The position numbers and the translations under genes are program-made. Positions 18,674-29,705 of a stretch of 64,000 nt of DNA are shown here, in pieces; the first letter of the stretch is position 1, and every line of letters starts with the position of its first letter. The stretch covers positions 40,558 through 104,557 of the forward strand of contig JANQFX010000049.1 of the NCBI GenBank assembly GCA_028277725.1, in the 5' to 3' direction. Origin of the DNA: Thiohalocapsa sp. Lineage in GTDB: Bacteria > Pseudomonadota > Gammaproteobacteria > Chromatiales > Chromatiaceae. The notes below the pieces were generated by a model. The model was given only the letters and a program-made list of their open reading frames with translations. It was not told where the DNA came from and did no database searches.

Positions 18674-19186
18674 CTACCAGAGCTTCACCGTAGCGACGAT
18701 GAGAGCGCCGACGGTGGAGATGAAGCCGATCAGCCACAGGAAGTGACGGTCGTGTCGGCGGAGCGTCTCGTCGAAACGGGCGTCGACCCGCTCGAAGCGG
18801 CTGTCGATCTGATCGATGCGCTTGTCGATCTGCTCGATGCGCTTGTCGATCTGCTCGAAGCGCTTGTCGACCTGATCGAAGCGCTTATCGATCTGCTCGA
18901 TGCGCTTGGCGACCTGATCGAAGCGCTTGTCGACCTGATCGAAGCGCGCCAGTACATCCTGGCGCAACTCCTGGTGGCGTTGATCGGCCTGCTCGAAGCG
19001 CTTGTCCATGCGCACAAAGCCCTCGCGCATCAACTCACGCTGGTGCTTGAGCTCCTCCTCGACACGGACCATCCGTTCGCGCAGCTCGATCTCGTACACG
19101 GCCGTCGGCTTGCCGAGGCTCTGCTCGATCAGCCAGTCGGCCATGTTGGCCTTGATGAACTCGATGTCTTCCTGGGTCAGCGTCAT
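18674..19186 (-). CDS. Coiled-coil protein with heptad repeats and C-terminal membrane anchor
   Basis: The 170-residue product begins MTLTQEDIEFIKANMADWLIEQ. It then has a long coiled coil in which IEQIDKRFDQVDKRFEQIDKR is repeated with little change, and it ends in a transmembrane helix (FLWLIGFISTVGALIVATVKLW). This layout matches the DUF1640/coiled-coil membrane protein group often seen in Chromatiales genomes. The repeated heptads are also a near-tandem DNA repeat at about 18790-18960. The track's 512-residue ORF is an upstream out-of-context extension. Function is unknown. Confidence 0.75.
   Translation of the reverse strand: MTLTQEDIEFIKANMADWLIEQSLGKPTAVYEIELRERMVRVEEELKHQRELMREGFVRMDKRFEQADQRHQELRQDVLARFDQVDKRFDQVAKRIEQIDKRFDQVDKRFEQIDKRIEQIDKRIDQIDSRFERVDARFDETLRRHDRHFLWLIGFISTVGALIVATVKLW
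18790..18960. repeat. Tandem 21-bp-type repeat encoding coiled-coil heptads
   Basis: Units close to ATCTGCTCGATGCGCTTGTC recur about eight times with small changes, each encoding one QIDKRxD/E heptad of the coiled-coil protein. Such repeats expand and contract by slippage without breaking the reading frame. Confidence 0.75.
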
Positions 19187-19311
19187 GTCGCGTCGAAACC
19201 GCTTGAGGGGCGCGTGTCGTGAAGGAAACGCCGATCCATCGGCGCCTCCCCTGCGGGGCAGAATGCCTCGCCGTGTTCGGTTGCTCCCTAGTCTAGCAGC
19301 CACTCCGGGCC

Positions 19312-22300
19312 TCAGAGCCCCAACTCCCGCCAGCGCCCCTGCACCCGTTTGACGGACACGGGGTAGGCGGTGCCGAGTTGCTGCGCGAATAGCGATACCC
19401 GCAGCTCCTCGAGCATCCAGCGAATCTCCTCCAGTCGCGGGTCGTCGCGCTCCGCGGCGCGGGCCGCGGCCTGACGCTCGGCGAGCTGTTCCAGCAGGGG
19501 CCCGAGCTCCGCCAGGCGCTGCTGATCGCGGCCGGCGGCATGCGAGAGCTTCTCGGTGCGCTGCTCGGCGGCGCGCAGATAGCGGGGATACTCCTTGAGA
19601 CGCTCGAAGGGCACCTGCTCCATGAAGCCGCGGAACACCAGGGCATCCAGCTGCGCGCGCAGATCCAGCACCGATGGCATCCAGTTGATCTGAGTGATGC
19701 CCGCCAAACGCTTGCGGAGTTGCTGATAGGCGTCGAGGATGCGCCCGGCCAGGGCCGAGACCTCGTTCGCGGTCGGCATGAGTCGCGCCTTGCAGGTCTG
19801 AATGCGGGCCTCGAAGGCGGATTGATCGCGAATCGGCGGCTGCCCCTCGGTGAAGGTCAGGTCGACGATCAGGGCCGCCAGCTCGTCCGCCAAGTCCGGC
19901 GGCGCATGGGCTTGGCCGCCCCCCGGCGTCGGCGCCTTGGCGTACTGCAGGCGCATGCGGTCGAGCCCCGGCAGGTTGCGCCGCAGGTAGCGCATCTCCT
20001 GCGATAGGCTCAACGTGATCAGTCGGCGCAACCCGGCGTGCATGGAGCGTGCGGCCGTGTGCTCCGCGTCGAGCACGCGGATCGCCACGCTGTCGCCCCG
20101 GTCCACCAGGGCCGGATAGCCGCGCAGCTCGATGCAACCGCCGCCCTTTCCTCCACCCTGGCCGCCGCCGAGCCTGCGATCGACGTGCTCCGGCAGCGCT
20201 CCGAAGTCCCAACGCGTGATGCCGTCGCGCTCGATGCCTGTACCTGAAACACCGGACACCGGCAGGGCTGCGGGCGCGGAGTCGGCGTGCTTGCGTTTGA
20301 GCGCCACCAGGTTCTCGCCACTCGCCACGGTGCGGCCGTCCCCGTCCACCAGGCGCACCTTCATCCGCAGGTGCGCCGGCAGCGCACCGATATCCCAGGC
20401 GTCCTCCGGCACATGCTCGCCGTAGAGCGCCCTCAGCTCCTCGGCGACGGCCTGGATCAGCGGGCGGTCGGAAGGCTTGAGCCTTGCTGCGATGCGCTCG
20501 GCCGTCTCGGGAATGGGCACGAAGGCCCTGCGCAGGGCCTTGGGCAGGCCGCGCAGCATGGCCGTGATGCGCTCCGCGAGCAGGCCGGGCACCAGCCAGT
20601 CGAGCCGCTCCGGCGCGACCTGATTCACCAGCGCCAGCGGCACCACTAGCGTGAGGCCGTCGGCCCGGTTGCCCGGATCGAACTGATACTCCAGCGGCAG
20701 GTCGGTGGCGCCGACGCGCAGGCTATCGGGGTAGCGCTGGGGCGTGATCTCGGCGGCCTCGCGGGCGAGCAGGTCCGTCAACTGCATGTGCAGGAGCTTC
20801 GGCTGCTGCTTGGTCGCCTTGCGCAACCACGGCTCGAACTGGGGCTTGGAGTAGACCCCCGTCGGCACGCGGGCGGCGTAGAAGGCGTAGATGGCCTCCT
20901 CGTCCACCAGAATATCCCGGCGCCGCGACTTGGCCTCCAACTGGTGGACCGAGTCGATCAGCTCCTGGTTGTGGCGCCAGAAGGGGGCGCGGGTGTCGAA
21001 GTCCCCCTGCGCCAGACCGAAGCGCAGAAAGACCTCCCGCGCCTCCGGCGGGTTGATGGGGCCGTAGTTGACCCGCCGCCGGCTCGCCAGCGTGACGCCG
21101 AACAGGGTCACGGTCTCGAAGGCTCCGACGTAGCCGCGCTCCGACTGCCAGTGCGGTTCGGCATAGCTGCGCTTGATCAGGTGCGCGCCGGCTTGCTCGA
21201 TCCACCCCGGCTGCACCTTGGCGACGATGCGACCATAGTCGCGGGTGGTCTCGACGCGCTCGGCGCAGATGATCCACTTCGGGCTCGCCTTGAACAGCCC
21301 GGAACTCGGGTGAACGTGAAAGCGCCCGCCGCGGGCGCCGAGGTATTCGCGCTGCTCTTCCTTGCGGCCGATGTTGCTGAGCAGGCCCGTCAGCAACGCC
21401 CGATGTGCTTCCTCGAAGGTCGCATCCGTCTCGCCCTCCATGAGCCCCAGCTCGGCGAGCTGCTCGCGGAGCTGGGTGTGCACATCGTGCCACTCCTGCA
21501 CCCGGTTCCACGACAGGAAGTGCCGCTTGCAGAGCTGCTGGAACTTGCGCCGCGACAGGTGCTTGCGCTCCTGCTCCAGGAAGCGCCACAGATTGAGGAA
21601 GGTCAGAAAGTCCGAGTCCGGGTGGTTGAAGGTCGCGTGGATCTCATCGGCGGACTGGCGCTGCTCCAATGGCCGCTCGCGCGGGTCCTGAACGCTCAGC
21701 GCGGCGGCGATGATCAGCACCTCACGCAGGCTCTTGTGCTCCCCGGCGGCCAGCAGCATGCGGGCAATGCGCGGGTCCACCGGCAGGCGGGCGAGCTTGC
21801 GGCCGATGTCCGTGAGCCGGCCCTCGCCGTCCAGCGCACCCAGTTCCTCGAGCGTCCGATAGCCGTCGGAGACCAGCTTCGGCTGCGGCGGGTCGATGAA
21901 CGGAAAGGTCTCGATGTCGCCGAAGCCGAGCTGCTTCATCTGCAGGATGACCGCCGCCAGGTTGGTGCGGCGGATCTCGGGCTCGGTAAATGCCGCCCGC
22001 GCCTGGAAGCCGTCCTCGTCGTAGAGACGAATGCAAACACCGGCGGCAACGCGCCCGCAGCGACCCTTGCGCTGGTCGGCGCTGGCCTGGCTGATGCGCT
22101 CCACCGGCAGGCGCTGCACCTTGCTGCGGTGGCTATAGCGGCTGATGCGCGCAAAGCCGGGGTCGACGACATAGTGGATACCGGGCACCGTCAGCGAGGT
22201 CTCGGCGACGTTGGTCGCCAGCACCACCCGGCGGCGTCCGTGCTGCTGGAACACCCGCGCCTGCTCCGCCGGCCCCTGGCGGGCGAACAGGGGCAGCACC

Positions 22301-23439
22301 TCGGTGCTCGGCGGGTGATGCTTGCGCAGGGTCTCCGCAGTCTCGCGGATCTCGCGCTCGCCGGACAGGAAGACCAGGACATCGCCGCGACCCTCCCGCG
22401 CCAGCTCGGCCACGGCATCGGAGATGGCCGTCTGCATGGCGTCGTCGCGCTCCCCGGCGGACGGCTCCTCGGGCGGGCGCCAACGCACCTCCACGGGATA
22501 GGTGCGACCGCTGATCTCGATGATCGGCGCATCGCCCGCCGGCCCGGAGAAGTGCTTGGCGAAGCGCTCGGGGTCGATGGTGGCCGAGGTGACGATCAGC
22601 TTCAGGTCCGGGCGCTTGGGCAGCAGCTGCTTCAGATAGCCGAGCAGGAAGTCGATATTGAGGCTGCGCTCGTGGGCCTCGTCGATGATCAGGGTGTCGT
22701 ACTCGGTGAGCAGCCGGTCATGCTGCAGCTCGGCCAGCAGGATGCCGTCGGTCATGAGCTTGACGGCCGTCTCGGGATGCACCCGGTCGTGGAAGCGCAC
22801 CTTGTAGCCGACCGTGGTGCCGAGTTCGGTGCCGAGTTCCTGGGAGACCCGGCTCGCCAGACTGCGGGCGGCGATGCGCCGGGGCTGCGTGTGGCCGATG
22901 CGCCCGAAGATGCCGCGCCCCTGACCCAGCCCCTGAACCAGTCCCTGACCGGCGCCGCCCAGCCCGAGGGCCGGGTCCAGGCACAGCTTCGGCAGCTGGG
23001 TGGATTTCCCCGAGCCGGTCTCGCCGCACAGGATCACCACCTGATGCGCGCGGATCAGCCGCGCCACCTCATCTCGGCGCTCGCTGACGGGCAGCTCCGG
23101 CGGGTACTGGACGCCTGGCACCGCCGCGCGGCGACGCTGCACCAGAGCCTGGGACTGGCCGATGGTCTCGACCACCGTCGCCAGGCCACGGTCCACCGGC
23201 AGCCCCTGCTCCGCGCGCCGACGCAGGCCGCGCAGCCGGCGACGCAGCTCGTGGCGGTCGCGGATCAGGCAGCCGGCGAGGTCGGCATCGCCGACGTCGA
23301 GGCCCGGTGTTGTCGCATTCGGGGATGCGGAGCGAGGCGCCGCCCCTGGCTTTCCGACGTCTGTGCGGGCTTGCGGTTGGGATTGGGCATGCGCCGACGC
23401 TGGTCGGGAGGCGTCGGGAGCCGAGTCGTTCTTCTGCAT
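19312..23439 (-). CDS. hrpA: ATP-dependent RNA helicase HrpA (DEAH family)
   Basis: The 1375-residue protein is a full-length HrpA. Helicase motifs are the Walker A GETGSGKSTQLPKLC, DEAH in IIDEAHERSLN, VTSATIDPERFAKHF and QRKGRCGRV. The HA2, OB-fold and long HrpA-specific C-terminal domain (DUF3418-like) follow. HrpA is reported to rescue or remodel stalled ribosome/mRNA complexes. Two low-complexity inserts are unusual: a Gly/Leu/Gln-rich stretch GLGGAGQGLVQGLGQGRG just after motif I, and GGGQGGGKGGG in the C-terminal half. The neighbouring genes are unrelated. Confidence 0.95.
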   Translation of the reverse strand: MQKNDSAPDASRPASAHAQSQPQARTDVGKPGAAPRSASPNATTPGLDVGDADLAGCLIRDRHELRRRLRGLRRRAEQGLPVDRGLATVVETIGQSQALVQRRRAAVPGVQYPPELPVSERRDEVARLIRAHQVVILCGETGSGKSTQLPKLCLDPALGLGGAGQGLVQGLGQGRGIFGRIGHTQPRRIAARSLASRVSQELGTELGTTVGYKVRFHDRVHPETAVKLMTDGILLAELQHDRLLTEYDTLIIDEAHERSLNIDFLLGYLKQLLPKRPDLKLIVTSATIDPERFAKHFSGPAGDAPIIEISGRTYPVEVRWRPPEEPSAGERDDAMQTAISDAVAELAREGRGDVLVFLSGEREIRETAETLRKHHPPSTEVLPLFARQGPAEQARVFQQHGRRRVVLATNVAETSLTVPGIHYVVDPGFARISRYSHRSKVQRLPVERISQASADQRKGRCGRVAAGVCIRLYDEDGFQARAAFTEPEIRRTNLAAVILQMKQLGFGDIETFPFIDPPQPKLVSDGYRTLEELGALDGEGRLTDIGRKLARLPVDPRIARMLLAAGEHKSLREVLIIAAALSVQDPRERPLEQRQSADEIHATFNHPDSDFLTFLNLWRFLEQERKHLSRRKFQQLCKRHFLSWNRVQEWHDVHTQLREQLAELGLMEGETDATFEEAHRALLTGLLSNIGRKEEQREYLGARGGRFHVHPSSGLFKASPKWIICAERVETTRDYGRIVAKVQPGWIEQAGAHLIKRSYAEPHWQSERGYVGAFETVTLFGVTLASRRRVNYGPINPPEAREVFLRFGLAQGDFDTRAPFWRHNQELIDSVHQLEAKSRRRDILVDEEAIYAFYAARVPTGVYSKPQFEPWLRKATKQQPKLLHMQLTDLLAREAAEITPQRYPDSLRVGATDLPLEYQFDPGNRADGLTLVVPLALVNQVAPERLDWLVPGLLAERITAMLRGLPKALRRAFVPIPETAERIAARLKPSDRPLIQAVAEELRALYGEHVPEDAWDIGALPAHLRMKVRLVDGDGRTVASGENLVALKRKHADSAPAALPVSGVSGTGIERDGITRWDFGALPEHVDRRLGGGQGGGKGGGCIELRGYPALVDRGDSVAIRVLDAEHTAARSMHAGLRRLITLSLSQEMRYLRRNLPGLDRMRLQYAKAPTPGGGQAHAPPDLADELAALIVDLTFTEGQPPIRDQSAFEARIQTCKARLMPTANEVSALAGRILDAYQQLRKRLAGITQINWMPSVLDLRAQLDALVFRGFMEQVPFERLKEYPRYLRAAEQRTEKLSHAAGRDQQRLAELGPLLEQLAERQAAARAAERDDPRLEEIRWMLEELRVSLFAQQLGTAYPVSVKRVQGRWRELGL

Positions 23440-23623
23440 GCGCTTAACATGGGGGCAAAGGGGTCATTCCCGGAGATTGGCGGGCCCGAATCCACCTCGC
23501 GTCGGCGATGCACGCGCACCGCGGCGCGCACTGCGCCCGGAGCGCTCCATCGTTGCCGCTAGGGCGTCGAATCGGCAGGCGTGTCCAGCCGGCTTGCTCC
23601 GGCGACCGAGTCAGGGGGTACGT

Positions 23624-24106
23624 TCAGTTGGCGGAGCCGCGGCCCTGCGGGATGCGCACGGCCAGCAGGTCGCAGACCTCGTGCCGCAGGAGCGAGCGGG
23701 AGGTGGAGCCGAACAGCCTGCTGAGCCAGTTGTGATCCGGGGCGCCGACGACGATCAGGTCTACCTCCAGGTCCTTGGCGACGCTCTCAATGCTGCGACC
23801 GGTCGGGCCGAACTCGACGATCCGATCCTCCGGCGGCACGCCGATGCGCTCGCCGAGGGCATCCAGTTCCCGGCGCGCAACGTCCACCAACTCATGCTCC
23901 AGATCGAGATCCGACGGCAGCGTCGGCTCCGCCATGAAGGCACCACCGGCGAGCTCGGTCTCCGGCGAGACGTACTCGACGACATTGAGGATGCTGAGAC
24001 GCGCACCGAAGCGTTCGCGCATCTCGAGCGCGCGCTCCACGACCGCGTCGGACTCCGGCGCGAAGTCCACGGCGAGCAAGAGATGCCGATAGGTGTACTC
24101 GGACAT
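23624..24106 (-). CDS. Universal stress protein UspA family
   Basis: The 160-residue cytoplasmic protein starts YRHLLLAVDFAPESD, has ARLSILNVVEYVSP and ends with DLIVVGAPDHNWLSRLFGSTSRSLLRHEVCDLLAVRI. The last part contains the G-2x-G-9x-G(S/T) type nucleotide loop in modified form. This is the standard Usp fold. It is transcribed alone; the divergent dioxygenase gene begins 163 bp away. Confidence 0.88.
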   Translation of the reverse strand: MSEYTYRHLLLAVDFAPESDAVVERALEMRERFGARLSILNVVEYVSPETELAGGAFMAEPTLPSDLDLEHELVDVARRELDALGERIGVPPEDRIVEFGPTGRSIESVAKDLEVDLIVVGAPDHNWLSRLFGSTSRSLLRHEVCDLLAVRIPQGRGSAN

Positions 24107-24269
24107 GGCCTATCCCTCCAGCAGCATGGGGGTTCGATGGATGGTGCTGAGAGTATAGGCCCCGGAGCCCCCCTGCCCAGGCGCAATGCGCGGCTTCGCG
24201 CCTGCGTTTCGGCGGCACGCGTGCCGCTGGCTTAGAATGCGCGGCTCCAGATCGCTGCCCCGAGCCGAC

Positions 24270-25151
24270 ATGCCCAGCCACCTGATGCCCCTGTCCCTGA
24301 GCAACGCTGCCCCCTACCAACGCTGGCGGGACGCCAAACTCGCGGACCTGCCACGCAACCCGAGCGATCTGGTGGTCGAGGTGCGTGACCCGAGACACCT
24401 GAGCGACGCCGAGACAGAGGCCATCCGAGCACGCTGCAAACGCTGGAACATGGCCGTCTACGTGGCCGCCACCGGCGACGACCCGGACAAGGACATCCCC
24501 AGGCGACTGGGAGAGCGATTCGGCCTCAGGCGGCTGGATCACAACCCGGGGGCGGACGCCGATGCCATCACGTCCATCACCGTCCAATCCGATGCCCTGC
24601 ATCGGGGCTTCATCCCCTATACCGATCGGCCCATCGCCTGGCATACGGACGGCTACTACAACCCGCCGCTGCGTCAGATCCACGGTTTCATCCTGCATTG
24701 CGTGCACCCGGCCTCCGACGGCGGCGAGAACGCGCTGCTGGACCCTGAGATCGCCTATATCCGGCTACGCGACCGGGACCCGGAGCACATTCGGGCGCTG
24801 ATGCGCGCCGACGCCATGACCATCCCCGCGAACGTGGTCGATGGCGAAGAGCAGCGCCCGGCGAGCATCGGCCCCGTGTTCACGAGCGGCGAGCGCGGTC
24901 GGCTGGCCATGCGCTACACGGACCGCAAGCGCAATGTCGAATGGCGCGACGACGAGGCCACCACGACGGCCGTCGCGGCGCTACGGGCGGTCTTCGAGGC
25001 CGAGGACACCCCGATGATGCGGCTGCGCCTGCAGGCCGGCTGGGGCGTCATCTGCAACAACGTGCTGCACACCCGCACGCGCTTCAGCGACGCGGGCGAG
25101 CCTAGGCTCTTGTACCGGGCGCGATACTACGATCGCATCGAAGGGACCTGA
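24270..25151 (+). CDS. TauD/TfdA-type Fe(II)/2-oxoglutarate dioxygenase
   Basis: The 293-residue protein has the HxD iron ligands in AWHTDGYYNPP, and the distal His with the 2-oxoglutarate-binding Arg region in NNVLHTRTRFSDAGEPRLLYRARYYD. Between them FILHCVHPASDGGENALLDPEIAY is typical of TauD/TfdA proteins. Members oxidise sulfonates, amines, herbicides or amino acids; the substrate is not readable here. ATG 24270 is chosen because the upstream frame is in the Usp promoter region; ATG 24285 is an alternative. Confidence 0.85.
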   Translation: MPSHLMPLSLSNAAPYQRWRDAKLADLPRNPSDLVVEVRDPRHLSDAETEAIRARCKRWNMAVYVAATGDDPDKDIPRRLGERFGLRRLDHNPGADADAITSITVQSDALHRGFIPYTDRPIAWHTDGYYNPPLRQIHGFILHCVHPASDGGENALLDPEIAYIRLRDRDPEHIRALMRADAMTIPANVVDGEEQRPASIGPVFTSGERGRLAMRYTDRKRNVEWRDDEATTTAVAALRAVFEAEDTPMMRLRLQAGWGVICNNVLHTRTRFSDAGEPRLLYRARYYDRIEGT

Positions 25152-25205
25152 GACGGATTGTCGGGCACCCTGTACACGGCCCGACCGATGCCGGAAACGG
25201 CCGGC

Positions 25206-26924
<1,719 letters not shown>

Positions 26925-27344
26925 TCAGTCGTCGAGGTTGTCGAGGGCCTTCTGGAATCGATTCGCGTGGGAACGCTCCGCCTTGGCGAGGGTTTCGAAC
27001 CAATCGGCGATTTCATGGAACCCTTCCTCGCGAGCGACCTTGGCCATACTCGGATACATGTCCGTGTACTCGTAGGTCTCGCTGGCGACGGCGGACTTCA
27101 GATTGTCGCTCGTTGTGCCGATGGGCAGCCCCGTCGCCGGGTCACCGACGGACTCGAGGTATTCCAAGTGGCCATGCGCATGGCCGGTCTCGCCGTCCGC
27201 GGTGGAGCGAAACACCGCGGCGACGTCGTTGTAGCCCTCGATGTCCGCCTTCTGCGCGAAGTACAGGTAACGGCGGTTCGCCTGGGACTCGCTGGCGAAG
27301 GCGTCCCTCAGACACCGCTCGGTCTTGCTGCCTTTGAGTTCCAT
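26925..27344 (-). CDS. Rubrerythrin-type diiron protein without rubredoxin domain
   Basis: The 139-residue protein is a ferritin-like diiron domain. The first helix has the iron-ligand Glu in [18 protein letters not shown], followed by [17 protein letters not shown] and the second half [40 protein letters not shown]. The C-terminal CPxCG rubredoxin domain of classical rubrerythrin is missing, so it resembles erythrin/sulerythrin-type proteins, which handle peroxide in anaerobes. The start at 27344 ([11 protein letters not shown]) fits the family; the track's extension is spurious. Confidence 0.9.
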   Translation of the reverse strand: MELKGSKTERCLRDAFASESQANRRYLYFAQKADIEGYNDVAAVFRSTADGETGHAHGHLEYLESVGDPATGLPIGTTSDNLKSAVASETYEYTDMYPSMAKVAREEGFHEIADWFETLAKAERSHANRFQKALDNLDD

Positions 27345-27770
27345 GCTGGGATCCTCTTTGGGTTGGCTGATGGGGGGCTGGAGTGCTGCCGCACGCCCTG
27401 AATGACTGCTTGCCGGATTGGCGCACTTGGGCGTTGCCTTAGGTCGAGCAAGAGGAGCCGACGAGCAACTCTGCCTGCCGCGATGCCCGAGCCAACTCGC
27501 CACGAAGCCCGTTCACGCAGGGGCGACCATACCCGCGCAAAAAGCAGGGCAGCAACCCCTAATCACATTGCATCGGGTGGGGCGCGAGGCGCCGAGCCGA
27601 TGCAATCGAGCCCGTGCCAACGCTGGCGCGACGGGTATCGGCGTCGCCGCGGCCTTGGGCGGAACGATAAATTCCCTGAAGCTCGCATATCCTGAATTGG
27701 TTTGCCGCCGGGCGCGGAACCTGATAGTAGTTGGTGAACGGACCCATGAATCGGCACGCCCAGGACTCCA
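27345..27770. other. Divergent rubrerythrin-cpdA intergenic region
   Basis: The 426-bp gap separates divergent genes and must hold both promoters, but no clear hexamer pair was found. No RNA gene or repeat was seen. Confidence 0.35.
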
Positions 27771-28619
27771 ATGGCCGAGATCGATGCAGAGCGCACACCG
27801 GCTTCAGGCGCACACACACCGCCCGCGGCCGGGCCCGTGAGGCTGCTCCAGTTCACCGACCTGCACCTGTTCGCCGATCCGCATCGGCGCCTGCTCGGGC
27901 AGGACACCCGGGCAACCTTCGAATCGGTAGTGGCGCTTGCTAGGTCGCGGCATTGGCCACCGGACGCCCTGCTGCTCACCGGCGATCTGGTGCACGACGA
28001 GGTGACAGCAGGTTACCGGCTGCTGAGGGAACGCCTGGCGGCCCTGGGCATTCCCTATTTCTGCATACCGGGCAACCACGACCGACTCGACCTGCTCGTC
28101 GGCCATTTGGATAGCGGCGCGGCATCTGCAATGCGCGTGGTCGCCATGGGGGCCTGGGACCTGGTCCTGCTGGACTCCACCATCCCCGGCGAGGCAGGCG
28201 GACACCTCGATGCGAGCGTCCTGCGCGGGCTCGCCGAGCACGGAGCGGCCTCCGGCCGCCCGACCATGGTCTTCCTGCACCATCACCCGTTACCGGTGCA
28301 GAGCCGCTGGATCGACACCATGCGAGTGGACAATGGCACGGAGCTGCTCGAGACACTGCGACAACACCCGCAGCTTCGTGCGGTCGTCTTCGGCCACATC
28401 CACCAGGGATTCGAGCAGGCTTGGAGCGATAGTCGCCTGATCGGGACCCCGTCCACCTGCGTGCAGTTCCACCCTCGCAGCAGAGACTTCCAGCTCGATT
28501 CGGCCACACCTGGCTACCGTTGGATCGACCTCTATCCGGACGGCCAATTCGAGACGGGCATCGAGCGCACGGACACCTATCCCGAACCGCTCGACCTCGC
28601 CGAGATCGACGGCTACTAA
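27771..28619 (+). CDS. cpdA: 3',5'-cyclic-AMP phosphodiesterase (CpdA-type metallophosphoesterase)
   Basis: The 282-residue calcineurin-fold phosphoesterase has all metal-ligand motifs in order: FTDLHLF, LLTGDLVHDE, IPGNHDR, FLHHHPLPV and GHIHQGFE. CpdA hydrolyses cAMP and so tunes CRP signalling. Assignment to CpdA over other class III phosphodiesterases rests on length and motif spacing. It is convergent with sfsA; MITE copy B fills the space between them. Confidence 0.88.
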   Translation: MAEIDAERTPASGAHTPPAAGPVRLLQFTDLHLFADPHRRLLGQDTRATFESVVALARSRHWPPDALLLTGDLVHDEVTAGYRLLRERLAALGIPYFCIPGNHDRLDLLVGHLDSGAASAMRVVAMGAWDLVLLDSTIPGEAGGHLDASVLRGLAEHGAASGRPTMVFLHHHPLPVQSRWIDTMRVDNGTELLETLRQHPQLRAVVFGHIHQGFEQAWSDSRLIGTPSTCVQFHPRSRDFQLDSATPGYRWIDLYPDGQFETGIERTDTYPEPLDLAEIDGY

Positions 28620-28675
28620 GTGCACGCTGCACCGGTGGCCACTCGCCTGCCCCCGGTCGCGACCGCCGGCATCAT

Positions 28676-28912
28676 CCTAGATGGAGTCGTTGGACGGTCG
28701 TCAGGGTGCGTCCCGCGGGGCGTCCAGCAAGGCAAAACGACGCGGAATAGTCACGCTATTCCAAGGAGTTGTAACGATGCTGGGCGCTCCGCGGGGCGTG
28801 CCATGGCGACCGTAGCGCCCGTCACCCAATGGGTGATCTGCACTTCTCCGCGGAACCCGAAGCAACTCAGTGCCTTGCCTAGAAGTCGGCGCGGTCAACT
28901 GCTCCGTCTAGG
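28676..28912 (+). mobile_element. MITE-like element, copy B (237 bp)
   Basis: The element begins CCTAGATGGAGTCGTTGG and ends with the inverted counterpart, and it is flanked by the 5-bp direct repeat ATCAT on both sides. It has the same 237-bp length as copy A (8755-8991) and roughly three-quarters identity by eye when A is reverse-complemented. It keeps the internal GGAATAG/CTATTCC palindrome. The right target duplication contains the sfsA stop codon, so insertion occurred at the very end of that gene. No transposase is encoded. Confidence 0.88.
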
Positions 28913-28913
28913 A

Positions 28914-29705
28914 TCATGGGCCTTCGAGGTCGACCGGCACCAGGTCGGCGGCGACGATACCGTCGTCGAGGTGCCGCATGCGCACCGCCAGCAACTCCAC
29001 ACCCGCATCCGCCGCGGCGAGCAACGCCTCGCCATAGGCCGGATCGATGTCCCAGGCCGGAGCAAAGCACTCGCCCTCCGGTCGATTCAGCGCAAACAAC
29101 ATGACCCCGCGCAAGCCCGAGCGCACGGCATGTGCGAGTAGTGCCAGGTGCTTGCGACCGCGTTCGGTCTTCGCGTCCGGGAAGCGCAGCCGGTCGCCAT
29201 CCAGCAGCGTGACGTTCTTGACCTCCACCAGGGCGTCGGCCACATCATTACGGGAACCAGGTGCGAGACCATCGCCGAGACCTTCATCGGGAAGGTCGGA
29301 CGCGCGGCCGCCGTCCAACGCGATATCGACACGGCCGGAGTGCGGCCCGGCCGCGTAGGAGACCTCCCGCCGCAAGCGGTCATATCCGGCCAGGGGCGGG
29401 ATGCGGCCGGCCTCGATGCCCTCCGCCATGACCTGATTCGGGCGCTGGGTGTTGACGCCGATCCAGCCACCGCCCATGTCGGTTCGCTCCAGGGTCCAGC
29501 GCAGCTTGCGGCGCGGGTCGGGGGCAGGCGACACCTGCACCGGTACGCCGGTCGTCCAACAGCTCATGAGCGTGCCCGTGTTGGGCACGTGCGCATCGAC
29601 GCGCTGGCCGGTGGCCAGTTCAACCTGCGCAACGAACCGATTGGGTCGCGCCAGAATGCGTCCGTGATGGAGTTCGGGGAGTTGCAGCGGACCGCCCCGC
29701 CTCAG
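28914..29705 (-). CDS. sfsA: DNA-binding/sugar fermentation stimulation protein SfsA
   Basis: The protein matches SfsA from PLQLPELHHGRILARPNRF through HVPNTGTLMSCW, YDRLRREVSY, VEVKNVTL and FPDAKTERGRKHL. An insert of about 25 residues (around ASDLPDEGLGDGLAPG) is longer than in E. coli SfsA. No ATG, GTG or TTG exists in frame near the expected N-terminus. Candidates are a CTG at 29705, which overlaps the acyP stop codon, or the ATG at 29795, which would add 30 unmatched residues overlapping acyP in another frame. I give the CTG with low certainty. The stop codon lies in the MITE copy B target duplication. Confidence 0.82.
   Translation of the reverse strand: MRRGGPLQLPELHHGRILARPNRFVAQVELATGQRVDAHVPNTGTLMSCWTTGVPVQVSPAPDPRRKLRWTLERTDMGGGWIGVNTQRPNQVMAEGIEAGRIPPLAGYDRLRREVSYAAGPHSGRVDIALDGGRASDLPDEGLGDGLAPGSRNDVADALVEVKNVTLLDGDRLRFPDAKTERGRKHLALLAHAVRSGLRGVMLFALNRPEGECFAPAWDIDPAYGEALLAAADAGVELLAVRMRHLDDGIVAADLVPVDLEGP

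Noticed and set aside
18790-18960. Regular repeats resembling a second CRISPR array
   Set aside because: The units are contiguous, without spacers, and encode coiled-coil heptads in frame.
20788-23562. 924-codon open frame on the + strand
   Set aside because: It is the antisense shadow of hrpA caused by high GC at third positions; composition is Leu/Gly/Arg/Val-rich with no family features, while the minus strand encodes complete helicase motifs.
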